From NCBI GenBank assembly GCA_944472155.2, contig OX235273.1:101764582-101828581 (forward strand): DNA of 64,000 nucleotides, read 5' to 3'. Shown here one piece after another: positions 12,256-22,959 of this stretch (position 1 is the stretch's first letter; each line of letters opens with the position of its first letter). The notes below the pieces were generated by a model. It did no database searches. It worked only from the letters and a program-made list of their open reading frames with translations, and was not told the origin of the DNA. Source of the DNA: Trichobilharzia szidati. Its lineage: Eukaryota > Platyhelminthes > Trematoda > Strigeidida > Schistosomatidae. The position numbers were made by a program, and so were the translations under genes.

Positions 12256-12424
12256 AATGTCCCGGGCCCGGAGGAAACAGATGTCCTACATGTAATTTAG
12301 CATGAATAAACTAAGCATTTAGGAATTCAGCTAATACAGTTATCATCATATAACATTATACAGAGCCTGCTTACTGCAATATATGGTGTAGACCTAGTAC
12401 ACATTCTGAATTTATTATTAATAT

Positions 12425-12985
12425 TTACTATTCTCTTAGTTTTCGACTGGAACATATGTCTTCTTCATCAGCACATCGGTATTTCATCCTGTTGTATGAG
12501 GTCTTTCCTGGTTGACTCCATGTTCACGCATAGGCCTTCACCTCCTCTTAACACTATCTTCTCATGACATTCTTGGACACAAAGGCGACTTGTCGTTTCT
12601 TATTTGAGTTCTAAATGAGGGTATGAATAGCGTGTGATATCACTTGAGGTTCTCCTTAGCATATGTCCGGTTTATTTTCATTTCATTCTGCATATCTGTT
12701 GGTTGATTTGTTGCCACAGTTCCTTGTTGATTACCAATTCTAGCCATCTGATATTCAGTATCGAGTGAAGACATCTGTTGATGAACGTCTGCAGCAGCCT
12801 GTTAGAAGCGCTTTTGATGAAGCGCTAAGTCTCTGGAATGCATAGAAGAATTTACTTCACAATAGTAAAGATTTCTATCTTGTTCCCTGTGCTAGTCGCT
12901 TTAGATGTTAACACTGATTTGAGAATAATGTACGCTTGCCTTTCATCTATGATCAACCAGAATATCGATGGTGAAGTGGGAACAT
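12425..12985 (-). mobile_element. RTE-clade LINE fragment (old copy)
   Basis: Landmarks aligned with the 20.9 kb copy include CGACTGGAACATATG.., a CTTCACCTCCTCTT segment and TCGAGTGAAGACATCTGTTG. The segment near 12840-12980 encodes the region between the YLGS motif and the YGSETW motif. The coding strand is minus. Only the C-terminal third of the protein is represented. Stops are dense. Confidence 0.7.
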
Positions 12986-12989
12986 TGGA

Positions 12990-14320
12990 TGGATGTGATA
13001 TTATTTCAAAGCTACTTGAGTTTACAATTATTCTGAGTGATAAGGCAGTTATGATAAACTATGGGTAGCTTATTCTTTTCTTATAAAACCATCTTACCCA
13101 TTCTTCTAACGACTTCCAGAGTTCTGTGCATATACATGATAATAGGAAAAATAATTGCTCTGATGAGCCAATGAATTTTGTTTAAACCAGGGACCAATAA
13201 CTACATCTTTTTCTTAGTCATCATTTAATACAGGATTCTTGGATTTGGCTAAATTAATTCAGTCACCAATAATGAAAAAATAAAATAACAGGTAATTGCA
13301 ATGAAGACTTCATCACTGGGTGAAATGCGTCAGAAAATACTGACTCATGTCTTTTACCCTAGAAGCACACAAGACTACATCACAGATCAAAACTAAGAAC
13401 CAACAGGCTGAAATGTGAAGGTGCTTATTATCCACCAACTGCATAGGAATCCAATGGTCCATGAATTCTAAGCTCCATCACTTCGCTACATGGCATCATC
13501 CCATTGTGCCCTACCTGTCATTTAATAACTTACTCCATATGGTATTATAAGAATAGAAAGTTGGTATTTTGTGATAGAGGATAATTTCATCTCATTATAT
13601 TCATTTGAAATGACACGTAGCGAGTAATATAACTTGGCGCAATATCATTTTTTCTTTACATGTATTTTGACTGGGTCTGCATTCTCCTACATTTAATCCA
13701 CCCACATTATTTAATTACTCATTTTGTGTGCTCATTTAAAGTGAATTCAACTAAAATGAGTCATAGATTACCAAATTCGCTGAAATCTTAAATTTATATC
13801 AGCGTCCTATTAACGACAACAAAATCACATTTGTGAATTAAAACGAATTTAAAAGATTTTTTATGTCCTTTTTATTCAATATGCGGCAACAATAAACTTC
13901 GTAATTAGTAGTCATTACTTCCCCATTCTACAGACAGACATCCTCTGCAGAATATATCCCCTTGAAATAAATGCAATAGATGCCTGGAGATTGTTTAGTG
14001 TGGTACAGAATCTCTGATAGCTACAAGAATACTCTAGTTCATTCCCCTTATATATTTTTAAGTTATTAATAATAATAGTCACTTTATTCCAAACAATAAT
14101 AATATTAATTATTCAGAATCTAATTTTCAGCACTGAACATATTGTAACAATTCATCTCATTTCACAAATGAACAAAATAGTAATACGATAAAACCGCAAC
14201 AACTGAAGTTAATGGGAAGATAATATAAGTCCTAATAATGCTGGTAACTAGCGGCTCTTTATTTACAGCTTATAAAATGGGTTTGTAAGCTATTTGCACA
14301 AATGTCACAACTCACCTGGG
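12990..14320. other. No recognised feature
   Basis: Strongly AT-rich, particularly 13600-14200. Nothing nameable. Confidence 0.35.
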
Positions 14321-14324
14321 CTAA

Positions 14325-14965
14325 ATATGGTCACCACGCCCCCTTGAAACTACTTCTGGTTACACCAGAAGAGGGAGTTATGTCAAAGCCACTAACACAC
14401 CAAGCCTGCTTAGAGCCTTCAAAGTCCTACGTAATATAATAGAGTACCTTTTTAAGGGCCCAGAGAAGAATAGTGGGGAACAAAGAAGAAAGAGCAGAAT
14501 TTGTGAATTAATAAATTACCACAGAAAGTTACAGAGTTAAACAAGAAACGTTTTTCTAAAATCAGGACGACATGAGATGATCAATAAAGGCTGGAAGAGA
14601 GAATGATGCCGAGATAGGTAATATTTGACTTATTCCCTAGGACATTGACACCGACTGACTCAGTCCACACAAGTCTTGTCCAAGTGTGAAACTAAAATTA
14701 ACAGTCTAACATTTAGAAGAGTTCAGTTCAAGACCATTTTAATATAAGGTTATTGGTTAACCTCCGATAGGAAACTATTTATGTCAAAACGACCTAATAA
14801 AGAAGCAAGTGTTACAGAAACTGTCAGTGCATCAGCATATTTAGCAAAATTACTTTTAAAATATTACGTGTTAAAGGAAAGAAAGCAGAAATAGAGAAAT
14901 CACAACACTTTGTGGCACACCAGATAAAATAAGCACAGAACTGGAGCCCTTCCTATAAGAAATAT
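14325..14965 (-). mobile_element. CR1-like LINE reverse transcriptase remnant
   Basis: Minus-strand translation from about 14940 gives LILSGVPQSVVISLFLLSF, corresponding to RT motif B (SGVPQGSVLSP in active elements). FAKYADALTVSVTL follows near 14850, matching catalytic motif C with YADD changed to YADA. NITYLGIILSSSLY comes near 14620, then LLWALKKVLYYIT and FEGSKQAW. The order and spacing fit CR1/Jockey LINEs. The loss of the second catalytic aspartate plus several stops shows it is inactive. It is probably the same broad family as the copies at 2.1-3.2 kb. Confidence 0.65.
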
Positions 14966-14969
14966 AATG

Positions 14970-15960
14970 TTGTTTCTTGCCCTTTGCCTACAGGTATGTA
15001 TTAGAGTTGAAATATCTTGTTATTCTTAATAGTTACATTTCTTATGTCGTATCTTGTTAATATTTGTCACTTTCTTCATTCTCATAAAAACTGCATCATA
15101 AAAACTCATCAGTTATATAATCAAATACTTAAAGTTTAGCGAGTTATAGAACACATTAACAAGCCACCAATCTAACTCACTTCATGCAACAATAAATATC
15201 TAAAACTTGAGTATACTTACAACTTAATCAACCATGAATAATAGTCCTTTGAAATCGTTTAAGCATATAATCAAGACATAAATAAATATAAACTCAGTTT
15301 TGAAATGTTATTTGGCATACTTCAAAGAAGTGAAGGATACAAATACGTTTTAATCAAACTTACTTTAAACTCGTCAGACGAAAAGGAGCTAACTTTTTTT
15401 GGGACAGGCAAATTAGGTTTGTTTGATTGTTGAATAATTGTGCGCTGTATGAGATAGATTATAAATGCATTCCCTGAAAGATCCTGACACCTCATTTTAA
15501 TGAACATGTCTTGTAATATTAGAGGGTTAAAGGTAGTCCACAAGGAGACATCAACCAGGGCTGCCTGCATATTGACACTATTCTGAAAGTCGTACCAAAG
15601 ACTTCAGAGTAACTGAAAATAATTCAAACTGCGCAGCGACTGTGTATCTCCTGGCTGGTTAACCACATCGTAAACTTTACTAACAGAATTCAATGACTAA
15701 TTCATTATGTGAATTTCGCTCAACATTGTGGAAACTTTTATGTGTAAGTTTGTTGTTCTTCACTCCTACATGAAGCATTCAGTTGTTCCAATTGTTAAAC
15801 TCCTTTTATGGCCGACATTTGAAAACTGCTGTCATTCATCGTCTTTTTGCAATTCATGTCTTGAAAGTGAGTTCTGTGTTACATATAATGGATAAGTTTT
15901 AACACAGGGAAATAAGCACAACATTGGAGATTTACTGTTTCATTTCAAAGTGTATTCAAT
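14970..15960. other. No recognised feature
   Basis: An 82-codon minus-strand frame at 15322-15570 has no recognisable motif, and I do not support it as a gene. Confidence 0.3.
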
Positions 15961-15964
15961 ACCT

Positions 15965-16660
15965 TATATTATTACGTCTGACTGAGTGACTGTCTGATTT
16001 TCAGCACAGAACTTCTCAGAGAAATGCACCAGTTCATTCTGCCGCACTCCACCCGGCGCACAAGGCGAAGAAAAGAAGAAAAAGAATTCGAAAAGAAGGA
16101 TAATGAACAGAAATATAGAGGAAAGTAAATGTTAACGGACATAAAAGATGACAAAGAGTGGATGCGCCGCAGCCAGTGAGAACGATTTTAAGCCGTATCA
16201 CAAATAGACTCCAGTTACTGTTTCTTGGCATCCCAGAGACTACAACGCGACAGCCGACAAATGACTAAGTGACTCAAAGCAACCTGTTAAAGTTTCCATT
16301 TGATCACCCTTAATTCTCTTCAAACCTAACTCTATGTCATCTGATATTGAGGTAGGCAGTAACTTAGTGTGGGCAACACGTGTCGCAGGCATCTAATTAC
16401 TAATATTTTGCAACCTCATTGACGGATTTCTCCTCCTTACCCAACACTCTATGCCAAACCTCAACATTGTTCACCATATCATTTCACTTCACACGGAATA
16501 CAGAAAACAAACATCTGTAGTCAGAGGCAGCTGGCCTTTTTATATCTTTGCCTTCAAAGTCCATGTATCACAGCTATGAAGAAGCAGACGGTGAACCACT
16601 GCTTTGCAGTTTATAATTCCTTTAATCAGCAATGGATATCACGTCTGCATGAGAGATAGC
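15965..16660 (-). mobile_element. Second RTE-like LINE family, C-terminal remnant
   Basis: Minus-strand translation near 16600 gives HRLLLHSCDTWTLKAK, a degraded form of the LLYGCETWPL word found after the RT domain. It is followed across frames by a WVRRRNPSMRL / VWHRVLGKEEKSVNEV segment. A GHVL-type and a final CRVVVSGMPRNSNW-like segment come near 16400-16200. These words differ from the family at 20.9 kb (which has WRVTKS and RRVGRP), so this is a separate schistosome LINE family. The 3' end is probably near 15965. Family name not assigned. Confidence 0.5.
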
Positions 16661-16664
16661 GTAA

Positions 16665-17200
16665 TTTCCAAATTCCGCGTGAGCGTTTCGTTTCCATGCT
16701 GAGACGTTGTTATCAGACAGTTCGTTGACGTCTTTTCGCTAGGAATCGGCGCAGTCCAGTCTTGCAACATGATTTTACATCTGGAAAGACCGGAGCGTGT
16801 GCTGAATCAAACTGACGTAATTAGAAAGCAAATGTCATGTTGAACTAATTTATCTAAGATACGTAAATACTTACTGTTCATCATATTTGAAAATGGTTTT
16901 GCCTTCAATTGTCGAAAGTTAACTACAGTTTGCACTAATTTCATTAATTGTCGCCTAGTGCATTTAAACTGTCAGTCTGTATAGTTTGACATTTAAGTCA
17001 TACTGGCTGTCAGGTGCCATTCTACTGAGACAAAGAGCTGATTTTTCTGTTTAAAAATTTAGTCTTGCAACAGGAGAGTGATTGTAATTAGTGTATTCGG
17101 TTTCCTTGAAAAGCAAAAGCTGTTCCACAATTTTACTTGTGAGAAATCTATGTGTTCTGAAGTGTTGCTCTCCAGTGACTTCATCGATTTCAAGTTAAAT
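16665..17200. other. No recognised feature
   Basis: Nothing nameable by eye. Confidence 0.3.
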
Positions 17201-17204
17201 CAGA

Positions 17205-17300
17205 AACTAAAACAACTAATAGGGTCATTGAAAACGAGAGAGTGCTGAACAGCTGTTTCATCCACGTTAGGATTAGGTCATACATGCGTACTGTAGAGGA
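17205..17300 (-). mobile_element. tRNA-derived SINE, ribozyme family, fragment
   Basis: The plus strand has TCATTGAAAACGAGAGAGTG, then a GAACAGCTGTTTCATCC segment. On the minus strand this reads GGATGAAACAGCTGTTC, the GAAAC and stem III side of the family's hammerhead-like motif. The 5' core half is not recognisable. Confidence 0.45.
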
Positions 17301-17439
17301 CTCCAAAACGCCTGATAGCAAATAAAAACGTCTTACTTCGAATTACTACTTTAGATTTGTGCCACGATTATCTAAACTAGCTGAATACCAAATAACTACG
17401 AATCCGTCATCTGTCCGCCTCAATCCCAGCATCAGATTA

Positions 17440-17890
17440 TTATAATCATTACTTCCCTGGGCTCTGAGAAGGGAATAAAACTTCAGTAGATCATCTTCAT
17501 TTCACCTTGTTCTCTGTAATGTCTTTCAGCTCTCTCCACGATTACCCATAATCTTTCATCTCCCTCCCCCAAAATGGTCTCCTTCATGACACCCTCAGGC
17601 TTAATCAGAAACTCATCATTTCCACTTCAGGTTACACTCAACGGCCTGGTGTGTGATATCCCTCGAAGGTCTCCATGACGTGCCTCAAATCCTCAAGAAT
17701 ATCTGTCGAGCCCTAGGCACTTGACCATTTCGTTGTTACAGTATTTTGCTTCTGATCATTTCCTCGTTTCCACCTGATCTTCATTATCTACTGAAGACAA
17801 CTGCTGATGGAAGTCTTCAGTAGACAGTTGGAAATGCTTTTAGTGTCGGGCCAATTCTGTGAACCATATAGAAGCATCAAATAAATAGGG
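17440..17890 (-). mobile_element. RTE-clade LINE fragment (old copy)
   Basis: Plus-strand landmarks shared with the 20.9 kb element include a CTTCCCTGGGCTCTGAGAAG-type start, a CACCTCTGTAATG-like segment and GGTGTGTGATATCCCTC. The end, TTCTGTGAACCATATAGAAG, encodes the YGSETW region on the minus strand. Only the C-terminal portion is left and no frame is open. Confidence 0.6.
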
Positions 17891-17894
17891 CAGA

Positions 17895-18455
17895 TGAGAT
17901 AAAATGATATAAAACTTGACTGTTTTATCTGACTATCTAGAATTGGTACATACATATGATTACAAAGGTGAAGAAGCAAGAGAAAGCAGTGATTCCTCGA
18001 TTTCTTGCAGTACCATTAGCATCTTTTCAGCTTTAATCCTTCTTTGTCTACGACCTTATTCAACATGCCACAACTACCGTTGGCATTTGGCCTTTTACTT
18101 AGGATAATGATGAATTCAATTAGCCATGTATTGTATGAAAGTTTTCGAACGTTGTTTCTCAACACTGGTGAGTGCAATACATCTTAGAGTCAATAAAGTT
18201 AAAATAAGAGCAATTTATCTTTGAAGATGATGTTGGCTTATTTATCTTCTCTTGTATCAACTGTCAAAAACACCATACCGATTAAAGCCGCTAGTCGATT
18301 AGTCTTAATATTCAACAATGAAAAAACTGAGTGGTCAAAAGACGAACATTCATTTCAGTGCAAGTAGACAAAACTGCAAACAACAGTATGACAGTAAAAA
18401 TGTTGGAATGTTAAACAGGAGAAATACTAAAGGTTGTCAAAGTATTCCTCACTAA
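17895..18455. other. Mostly unrecognised; possible 5' part of a Penelope remnant
   Basis: The segment from about 18330 could belong to the Penelope-like element that is clear from 18460, but I cannot identify motifs. Confidence 0.3.
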
Positions 18456-18459
18456 GTTA

Positions 18460-19255
18460 GAGAATGGACCACTGAAAGGAATAATTAATAACTTGGAATT
18501 CTACCGTCGATACACGGATGATGTATTTCTGGTTATAATAAACGAGAATAAAACAGCCAACATTCTCGATGAGTTCAATGATGTGCATTCAGCAATGAAC
18601 TTTACCAACTGAGAAAGAAAGGGATGAAAGTGTCTCATTTTCAGATGTCTCTCTCACAAGGAAAGACAGTGGTACATTAAGAGGGAGTCTGCATAGGAAA
18701 CCTACTACTTCAGGTAAATACACTTTTTTTAAATTTTCCACCTTTGACACATAAATGGGAATAGACAAAGTGTTCGGTTCATACAGCTAGGACAGTCTGC
18801 TCAAATGACTGTCTAAATAAGGAACTTAATGTCATCACAGAACTACTTAGTAAAAATGGCTATCTAAATAAGCTCATCAAGAAAGATATGAATTTAGCAC
18901 CAAGGCAAGCCAGTAAGGCTACAGCTCCAAAAGAGGCCATTGTTCACAAAGCTGTAGTTCCTCTGTGATAACATCAGCGAAATAGTAACATAGTGTTTGA
19001 AGAATGCAGTTAAAACAGCATTCAATGCAGCAGAGAAACGCTATCTCTTCACGAAAACTCCGACCTTACCTTCTAGAAATACGGACAAACCAAACACTTT
19101 CCCTTAATCTATGTGTATTTACCAGTTTGACTGCAGCTGTCAGGTCAGGCATATTAGGCATACAACTAGGCAGACTCATTATCGTATTTCCGAACATCAC
19201 CCTGCATGGGTAAGTAAGGGATAAGCAAAATCTATTTGTAGCTTTGTTTTAGCAC
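18460..19255 (+). mobile_element. Penelope-like element, RT palm to GIY-YIG (decayed)
   Basis: Plus-strand translation gives LENGPLKGIINNLEF followed at 18502 by YRRYTDDVFLV, the YxDD catalytic motif C of Penelope-type reverse transcriptases. SVSFSDVSLTRKDSGTLRG then HRKPTTSGKYTFF follow near 18630-18730. A linker carries ELNVITELLSKNGYLNKLIK (near 18820), and near 19115 comes the endonuclease start CIYQFDCSCQVRHI..TTR. The last is the cysteine-rich GIY-YIG N-terminus, ending HYRISEHHPAW. Stops and frameshifts between blocks show it is dead. The element is cut at about 19255 by a minus-strand RTE fragment and resumes near 19610. The copy at 58.0 kb is the same family. Confidence 0.75.
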
Positions 19256-19263
19256 ACCTTCAC

Positions 19264-19601
19264 CATAATTATTATTATTTCCTTTAATTCCTAGAGGAAA
19301 ATAGGGCTTCAGTAGCACATCTCCATTGCGTTCGGTTATCCACCAACGCTTTCACCTGACTCCAAGTCTGCCCACATGCTTTCATCTCCTCTTCACATCA
19401 CCTCCTCCATGTCACCCTCGCACTAACAACCAACTCGTCACTTGCCATTTCTGTTCCACTCAAGAGATGGTCTGCTGTGTAATATTATTTAATACTTTTT
19501 TCAGAGTATGGCCAATTCACCTCAATTTCTCCCTGCATATTTGTGGCACAACCGGTTCCCGGTTGGTTCGCTCCCAGAGATCCCTGTTACTGATCTTTTC
19601 T
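19264..19601 (-). mobile_element. 5'-truncated RTE fragment inserted in the Penelope element
   Basis: Starting with the ATTATTATTATTTCCTTTAA motif (an AAT-rich 3' tail in reverse), the plus strand follows the reversed 3' end of the 20.9 kb RTE copy. Landmarks are CTAGAGGAAAATAGGGCTTC, CATTGCGTTCGG, and GGTTGGTTCGCTCCCAGAGA. It stops after the TTACTGATCTTTTC region. ACCTTCACCATAA (19256-19268) and ACCTTGATCATAA (19602-19614) flank it and differ at two of 13 positions, a possible target-site duplication. The right edge is uncertain because the RTE itself has a similar TTGATC there. Confidence 0.7.
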
Positions 19602-19604
19602 ACC

Positions 19605-20035
19605 TTGATCATAACGTTGATGTTAATATGGCATTTAAAGTCATTTATCTCATTCCAACCAATCTTATTTTTTTCTCCACGTCATCTTCTTCTAAATACA
19701 TCTGAAACCATCGCAACCTGCTTGAAGAAGCCGAACCCCTGTGTTCAGAAGAATATAGTCTAACCGCTTTCCTTACATCGGCCATCATTATATGAATGCG
19801 AAAATCTCACCATTTCTCCCTCTCCCTAATCTTTTTAAAAACTATCATCGCCCAAGTTATTTTATTCTTTTCACTTACCTGTTACGTAACCAAACTGAAC
19901 ACTGACTTATTCCTTAATTACTCTTCATTTTTTCTTCCAAAATTATGCATCACCCACTCCACTTGTTGCGATCATTTCTACACTTTAACTGTCTATATTA
20001 ATTTTCTTGGTTAATTATCACTCCTCTGATATCAT
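19605..20035 (+). mobile_element. Penelope-like element resumes: GIY-YIG C-terminus and 3' tail
   Basis: Immediately after the RTE insertion the plus strand reads VDVNMAFKVIYLIPTNL, the word that follows the endonuclease core in the other Penelope copies here (compare SIASAFRVIYKAK on the minus strand at 53.9 kb). It ends with LLEEAEPLCSEE near 19720. About 300 bases of pyrimidine-rich sequence follow, as they do after the coding ends of the 30-31 kb and 53.8 kb copies. This supports one element split by a later insertion. Confidence 0.65.
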
Positions 20036-20039
20036 GATA

Positions 20040-20870
20040 CTGACTGATTATTGTTAACAAAACATATCGCCACTAGAGATTGGAAAAATGTTTTACATTG
20101 TATTGAAAATGCATTACATATTAGAGTAGAGTCAGATATAAAGATCTAATTAGAAAGTACATATTCCTGTTTTCAGTCCTTTTGTCTTCTGAATTACTAA
20201 ATTGACAGAAGTGTAAACACCATCACCTAAACTGTCAGTGTCATACCTGAAATACTTTCTCAAATTGCGCAAACAACTTCTTGATGCATGAAAACTGATC
20301 TGGCCAATATCTAACCGGAATTCTAGTTAGGCAGGGAATTTCATCACCCGTTATTTGATCGTATTAGCATTCAGTAGTCCAAAATAGCTCTTCGTCAATC
20401 CTTTATTTGTCACACTGTGTGTTGGTGGAGAAGATTTCTGACATAGTCTAGAAAATATTTCTCGAAGATGACAACAGTTTACAGTGAATTTATAATTACA
20501 TATTTTTCTAACATTTACAAGGACAATAACTAATTGCTGTGAAATTTCAAAACCAGTCAGGATTGTTCCCTAGAGTTCTTCGTGAAGGATGTTACATACA
20601 AACACTTTTACAATCTGCTGCCCATGACAATACTGTTTCAAAAATTTTATCGTAAAAAAGGGAGAATTTGAAGTAAATAAGGAATCAAATGAAATGAAAA
20701 TGATGGCAACTGCCATAGCCTCCTTTTGAACACGCAGCTCACTTCTTAGTCATTTGACGGCAGTAGCATTCGCAAACTTCAGCAAGATTCAGCTGACTTG
20801 CCTGCTTATTATCTAGAAGGAATTCAATGTTTCTGTTATGTGGTATGTATAAATAAGATGCCTGTCAAAG
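20040..20870. other. No recognised feature
   Basis: No frames or repeat landmarks. It forms the left flank of the young RTE insertion. Confidence 0.35.
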
Positions 20871-20871
20871 T

Positions 20872-20882
20872 AAAATTATGTA
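20872..20882 (+). repeat. Target-site duplication, left copy
   Basis: AAAATTATGTA directly precedes the AAT-rich tail of the RTE insertion and is repeated exactly at 22947-22957. Confidence 0.85.
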
Positions 20883-22946
20883 TTATTTATTATTATTTCC
20901 TTTAATTCCTAGAGGAACATAGGGCTTCAGCCATGCGTCTCCATTGCGTTCGGTTCTCTGCTGTAGTTTTCACCTGGCTCCAAGTCTGCCCACACGCTTT
21001 CAATTCCTCTTCACATGATCTCCTCCAGGTCACCTTTGGACGACCAACTCGTCGCTTCCCTTTCGGGTTCCACTCGAGGGCTTGTCTAGTGATGTCACTT
21101 GCTGGTTTCCTCAGAGTGTGTCCAATCCATCTCCATTTCTTCCTGCCTATTTGTTTCACGATCGGTTCCTGGTTGGTTCGCTCCCAGAGATCTTTGTTAC
21201 TGATCCTCTCCGGCCATTTGATCTTGAGTATTGAGCGAAGGCATTTGTTGATGAAGGTCTGTAGCTTGTTTGAGCTGCTCTTTGTGACACGCCAAGTCTC
21301 TGATCCGTATAGTAGTACTGACTTCACATTGGAGTTGAAAATACGGATCTTATTTTTGACGCTGAATGTTGTTGACCTCCACATAGACTTGAGAGAAATG
21401 AAAACTTGTCTTGCTTTTCCGATTCTGGCTTTGATATCCTCGTCAGTTCCTCCTGTAGTTGAGACGATGCTTCCCAGGTAGGTGAAAGAAGTTGTTTCCT
21501 TCAGGTTCCTCCCATTTATGCTGATTGTTGTCGGTTGTTGCTGTTGATGTTGGCCAGGAATCTTCATTACCTCTGTTTTCTCTATGTTCACCTGAAGTCC
21601 TATCTTTGATGCTTCTTCTGCCAACTTGTTACTTTTCACTTGCATATCTTCCAGTTTGTGGGAAATCAGACATATATCATCGGCGAAATCCAAATCCTCC
21701 AAGGCTTTTGTGTCGGTCCATTTTATGCCTGTTCCCTCGTTGGTTGCCGTTGTCTGCCGCATTATCCAATCAACTGCAATCAGGAAGATCATTGGTGACA
21801 GTAGACAGCCTTGTCTCACTTCCGTCCTCACTTCGAAGGATTCCGTGAGCCTCCCGTTGTGGATTACTTGGCATGCAGCGTTGTCATACAGCTGTTGGAT
21901 GAGATGTATAATTGTCGGCGGCACCCCGTAGTAGCGAAGTAGTTGCCAAATCACCTCTCGATCGACGCTGTCGAAGGCTTTCTCAAAATCGATAAAGTTG
22001 AGATAGAGAGGTGACTGCCATTCCAAACTTTGTTCAAAGATAATCCGTAGGGTGGCGATTTGGTCAATGCATGACTTGTTCCTCCTGAATCCGGCCTGTT
22101 CCGGACGAAGTTTTTCATCTAGGGCTTGTTTAATTCTCTCCAGGATGATGCGACATAGTATCTTGCTTGGAATGAACAGAAGCATAATTCCACGCCAGTT
22201 TTTACATTGACTCAAATTTCCTTTCTTTGGCAGTTTGAATAAGTATCCGTTCTTCCAATCCTCGGGTACTTTGCCCTCTTTCCACACCTTCTCTAGTAGT
22301 GGCGTCATCAAGTCCGCTGTTGTCTCTGGGTCTATTTTCAAAGCTTCTGCTGGGATTCCATCTGGTCCTGGCGCTTTCCCAGCTTTTAGCATCTTGATGG
22401 CATTCAGGACTTCGGATTTCGTCGAGAGGTTGGTGTTCACTGGTAGTTCTGCTTCCGTTGTTGGTATTGTTGGACGCGTTGTAGGTGGCGGACGATTTAG
22501 AAGTCTTTTGAAGTGTTCAGCCCAGTGCTTCCTCTGTTCCACCTCTTTGGTGATTGACTTTCCATTGTCGTCCTTTATTGGCTTAATCTGTGTCGAACTT
22601 TTGCCCGAAAGGTGCCTAGTTGTTTGGTATAGTGTAGCGAGGTCTCCTTTGCCTGCAGCTTGTTCTGCTTCGTTTGCCATGGTTTCACAATATTTTCTTT
22701 TGTCTTCCCTGGCACTTTTCTTCACTCTTTTGTTCAGTGCATTGTAGCTTGCATTCAACTCCTGTTTCTGTTGCTCGTCGGTGCACTGGAGAATCTTTTG
22801 TTTCGCCACCCTTCTCTCTTCTATTAGTTTCCAAGTGTCCGTAGAGAGCCACTGTTTGTCCTGTCTCTTTTTTCTGCCTAGGACTTCCATGCAGGTTTGA
22901 CTCCACAGAAACTTCACCATGAGCAATCTCCTTGCGACAAAAGAAA
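20883..22946 (-). mobile_element. Young 5'-truncated RTE-clade LINE insertion
   Basis: The element runs on the minus strand. Its 3' end is the short tail TAAGGAAATAATAATAAATA just after the stop codon at 20902-20904, with almost no 3' UTR, as is usual for RTE elements. It begins in the middle of the protein at about 22926-22946, so the apurinic endonuclease domain is missing. That is the expected result of incomplete target-primed reverse transcription. Perfect 11-bp direct repeats flank it (20872-20882 and 22947-22957). An intact 674-codon frame plus a perfect target-site duplication suggest recent insertion. At least eight older relatives occur in this window. Confidence 0.9.
20902..22926 (-). 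CDS. RTE LINE reverse transcriptase, 5'-truncated frame
   Basis: This is the reverse transcriptase that copies LINE RNA at a nicked chromosomal target, read here as 674 codons with no internal stop. In order: a basic N-terminal region; APGPDG at about residue 185; QAGFRRNKSC near 277-286; and FIDFEKAFDS at 311-320 with the first catalytic aspartate. RQGCLLSP follows at 371-378, then LDFADDICL near 412-420 with the catalytic aspartate pair, and FTYLGSIVS after residue 460. [10 protein letters not shown] and a C-terminal KWRWIGH..RRVGRPKVTWRR segment close the protein. All active-site residues visible are intact. The first codon read is TTG, with ATG two codons later, and neither is a natural start because the AP-endonuclease half is missing. 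It has no promoter of its own, so it is probably not expressed. SR2-like or a relative is possible; I cannot choose between named schistosome RTE families. Confidence 0.9.
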   Translation of the reverse strand: MLMVKFLWSQTCMEVLGRKKRQDKQWLSTDTWKLIEERRVAKQKILQCTDEQQKQELNASYNALNKRVKKSAREDKRKYCETMANEAEQAAGKGDLATLYQTTRHLSGKSSTQIKPIKDDNGKSITKEVEQRKHWAEHFKRLLNRPPPTTRPTIPTTEAELPVNTNLSTKSEVLNAIKMLKAGKAPGPDGIPAEALKIDPETTADLMTPLLEKVWKEGKVPEDWKNGYLFKLPKKGNLSQCKNWRGIMLLFIPSKILCRIILERIKQALDEKLRPEQAGFRRNKSCIDQIATLRIIFEQSLEWQSPLYLNFIDFEKAFDSVDREVIWQLLRYYGVPPTIIHLIQQLYDNAACQVIHNGRLTESFEVRTEVRQGCLLSPMIFLIAVDWIMRQTTATNEGTGIKWTDTKALEDLDFADDICLISHKLEDMQVKSNKLAEEASKIGLQVNIEKTEVMKIPGQHQQQQPTTISINGRNLKETTSFTYLGSIVSTTGGTDEDIKARIGKARQVFISLKSMWRSTTFSVKNKIRIFNSNVKSVLLYGSETWRVTKSSSNKLQTFINKCLRSILKIKWPERISNKDLWERTNQEPIVKQIGRKKWRWIGHTLRKPASDITRQALEWNPKGKRRVGRPKVTWRRSCEEELKACGQTWSQVKTTAENRTQWRRMAEALCSSRN

Positions 22947-22957
22947 AAAATTATGTA
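22947..22957 (+). repeat. Target-site duplication, right copy
   Basis: AAAATTATGTA, identical to 20872-20882, marks the truncated 5' edge of the RTE insertion. Confidence 0.85.
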
Positions 22958-22959
22958 CT

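Noticed and set aside
20933..22747. Plus-strand open frames of 182, 107, 101 and 170 codons
   Set aside because: They lie antisense to the intact RTE reverse transcriptase and translate to nothing recognisable; they are shadows.
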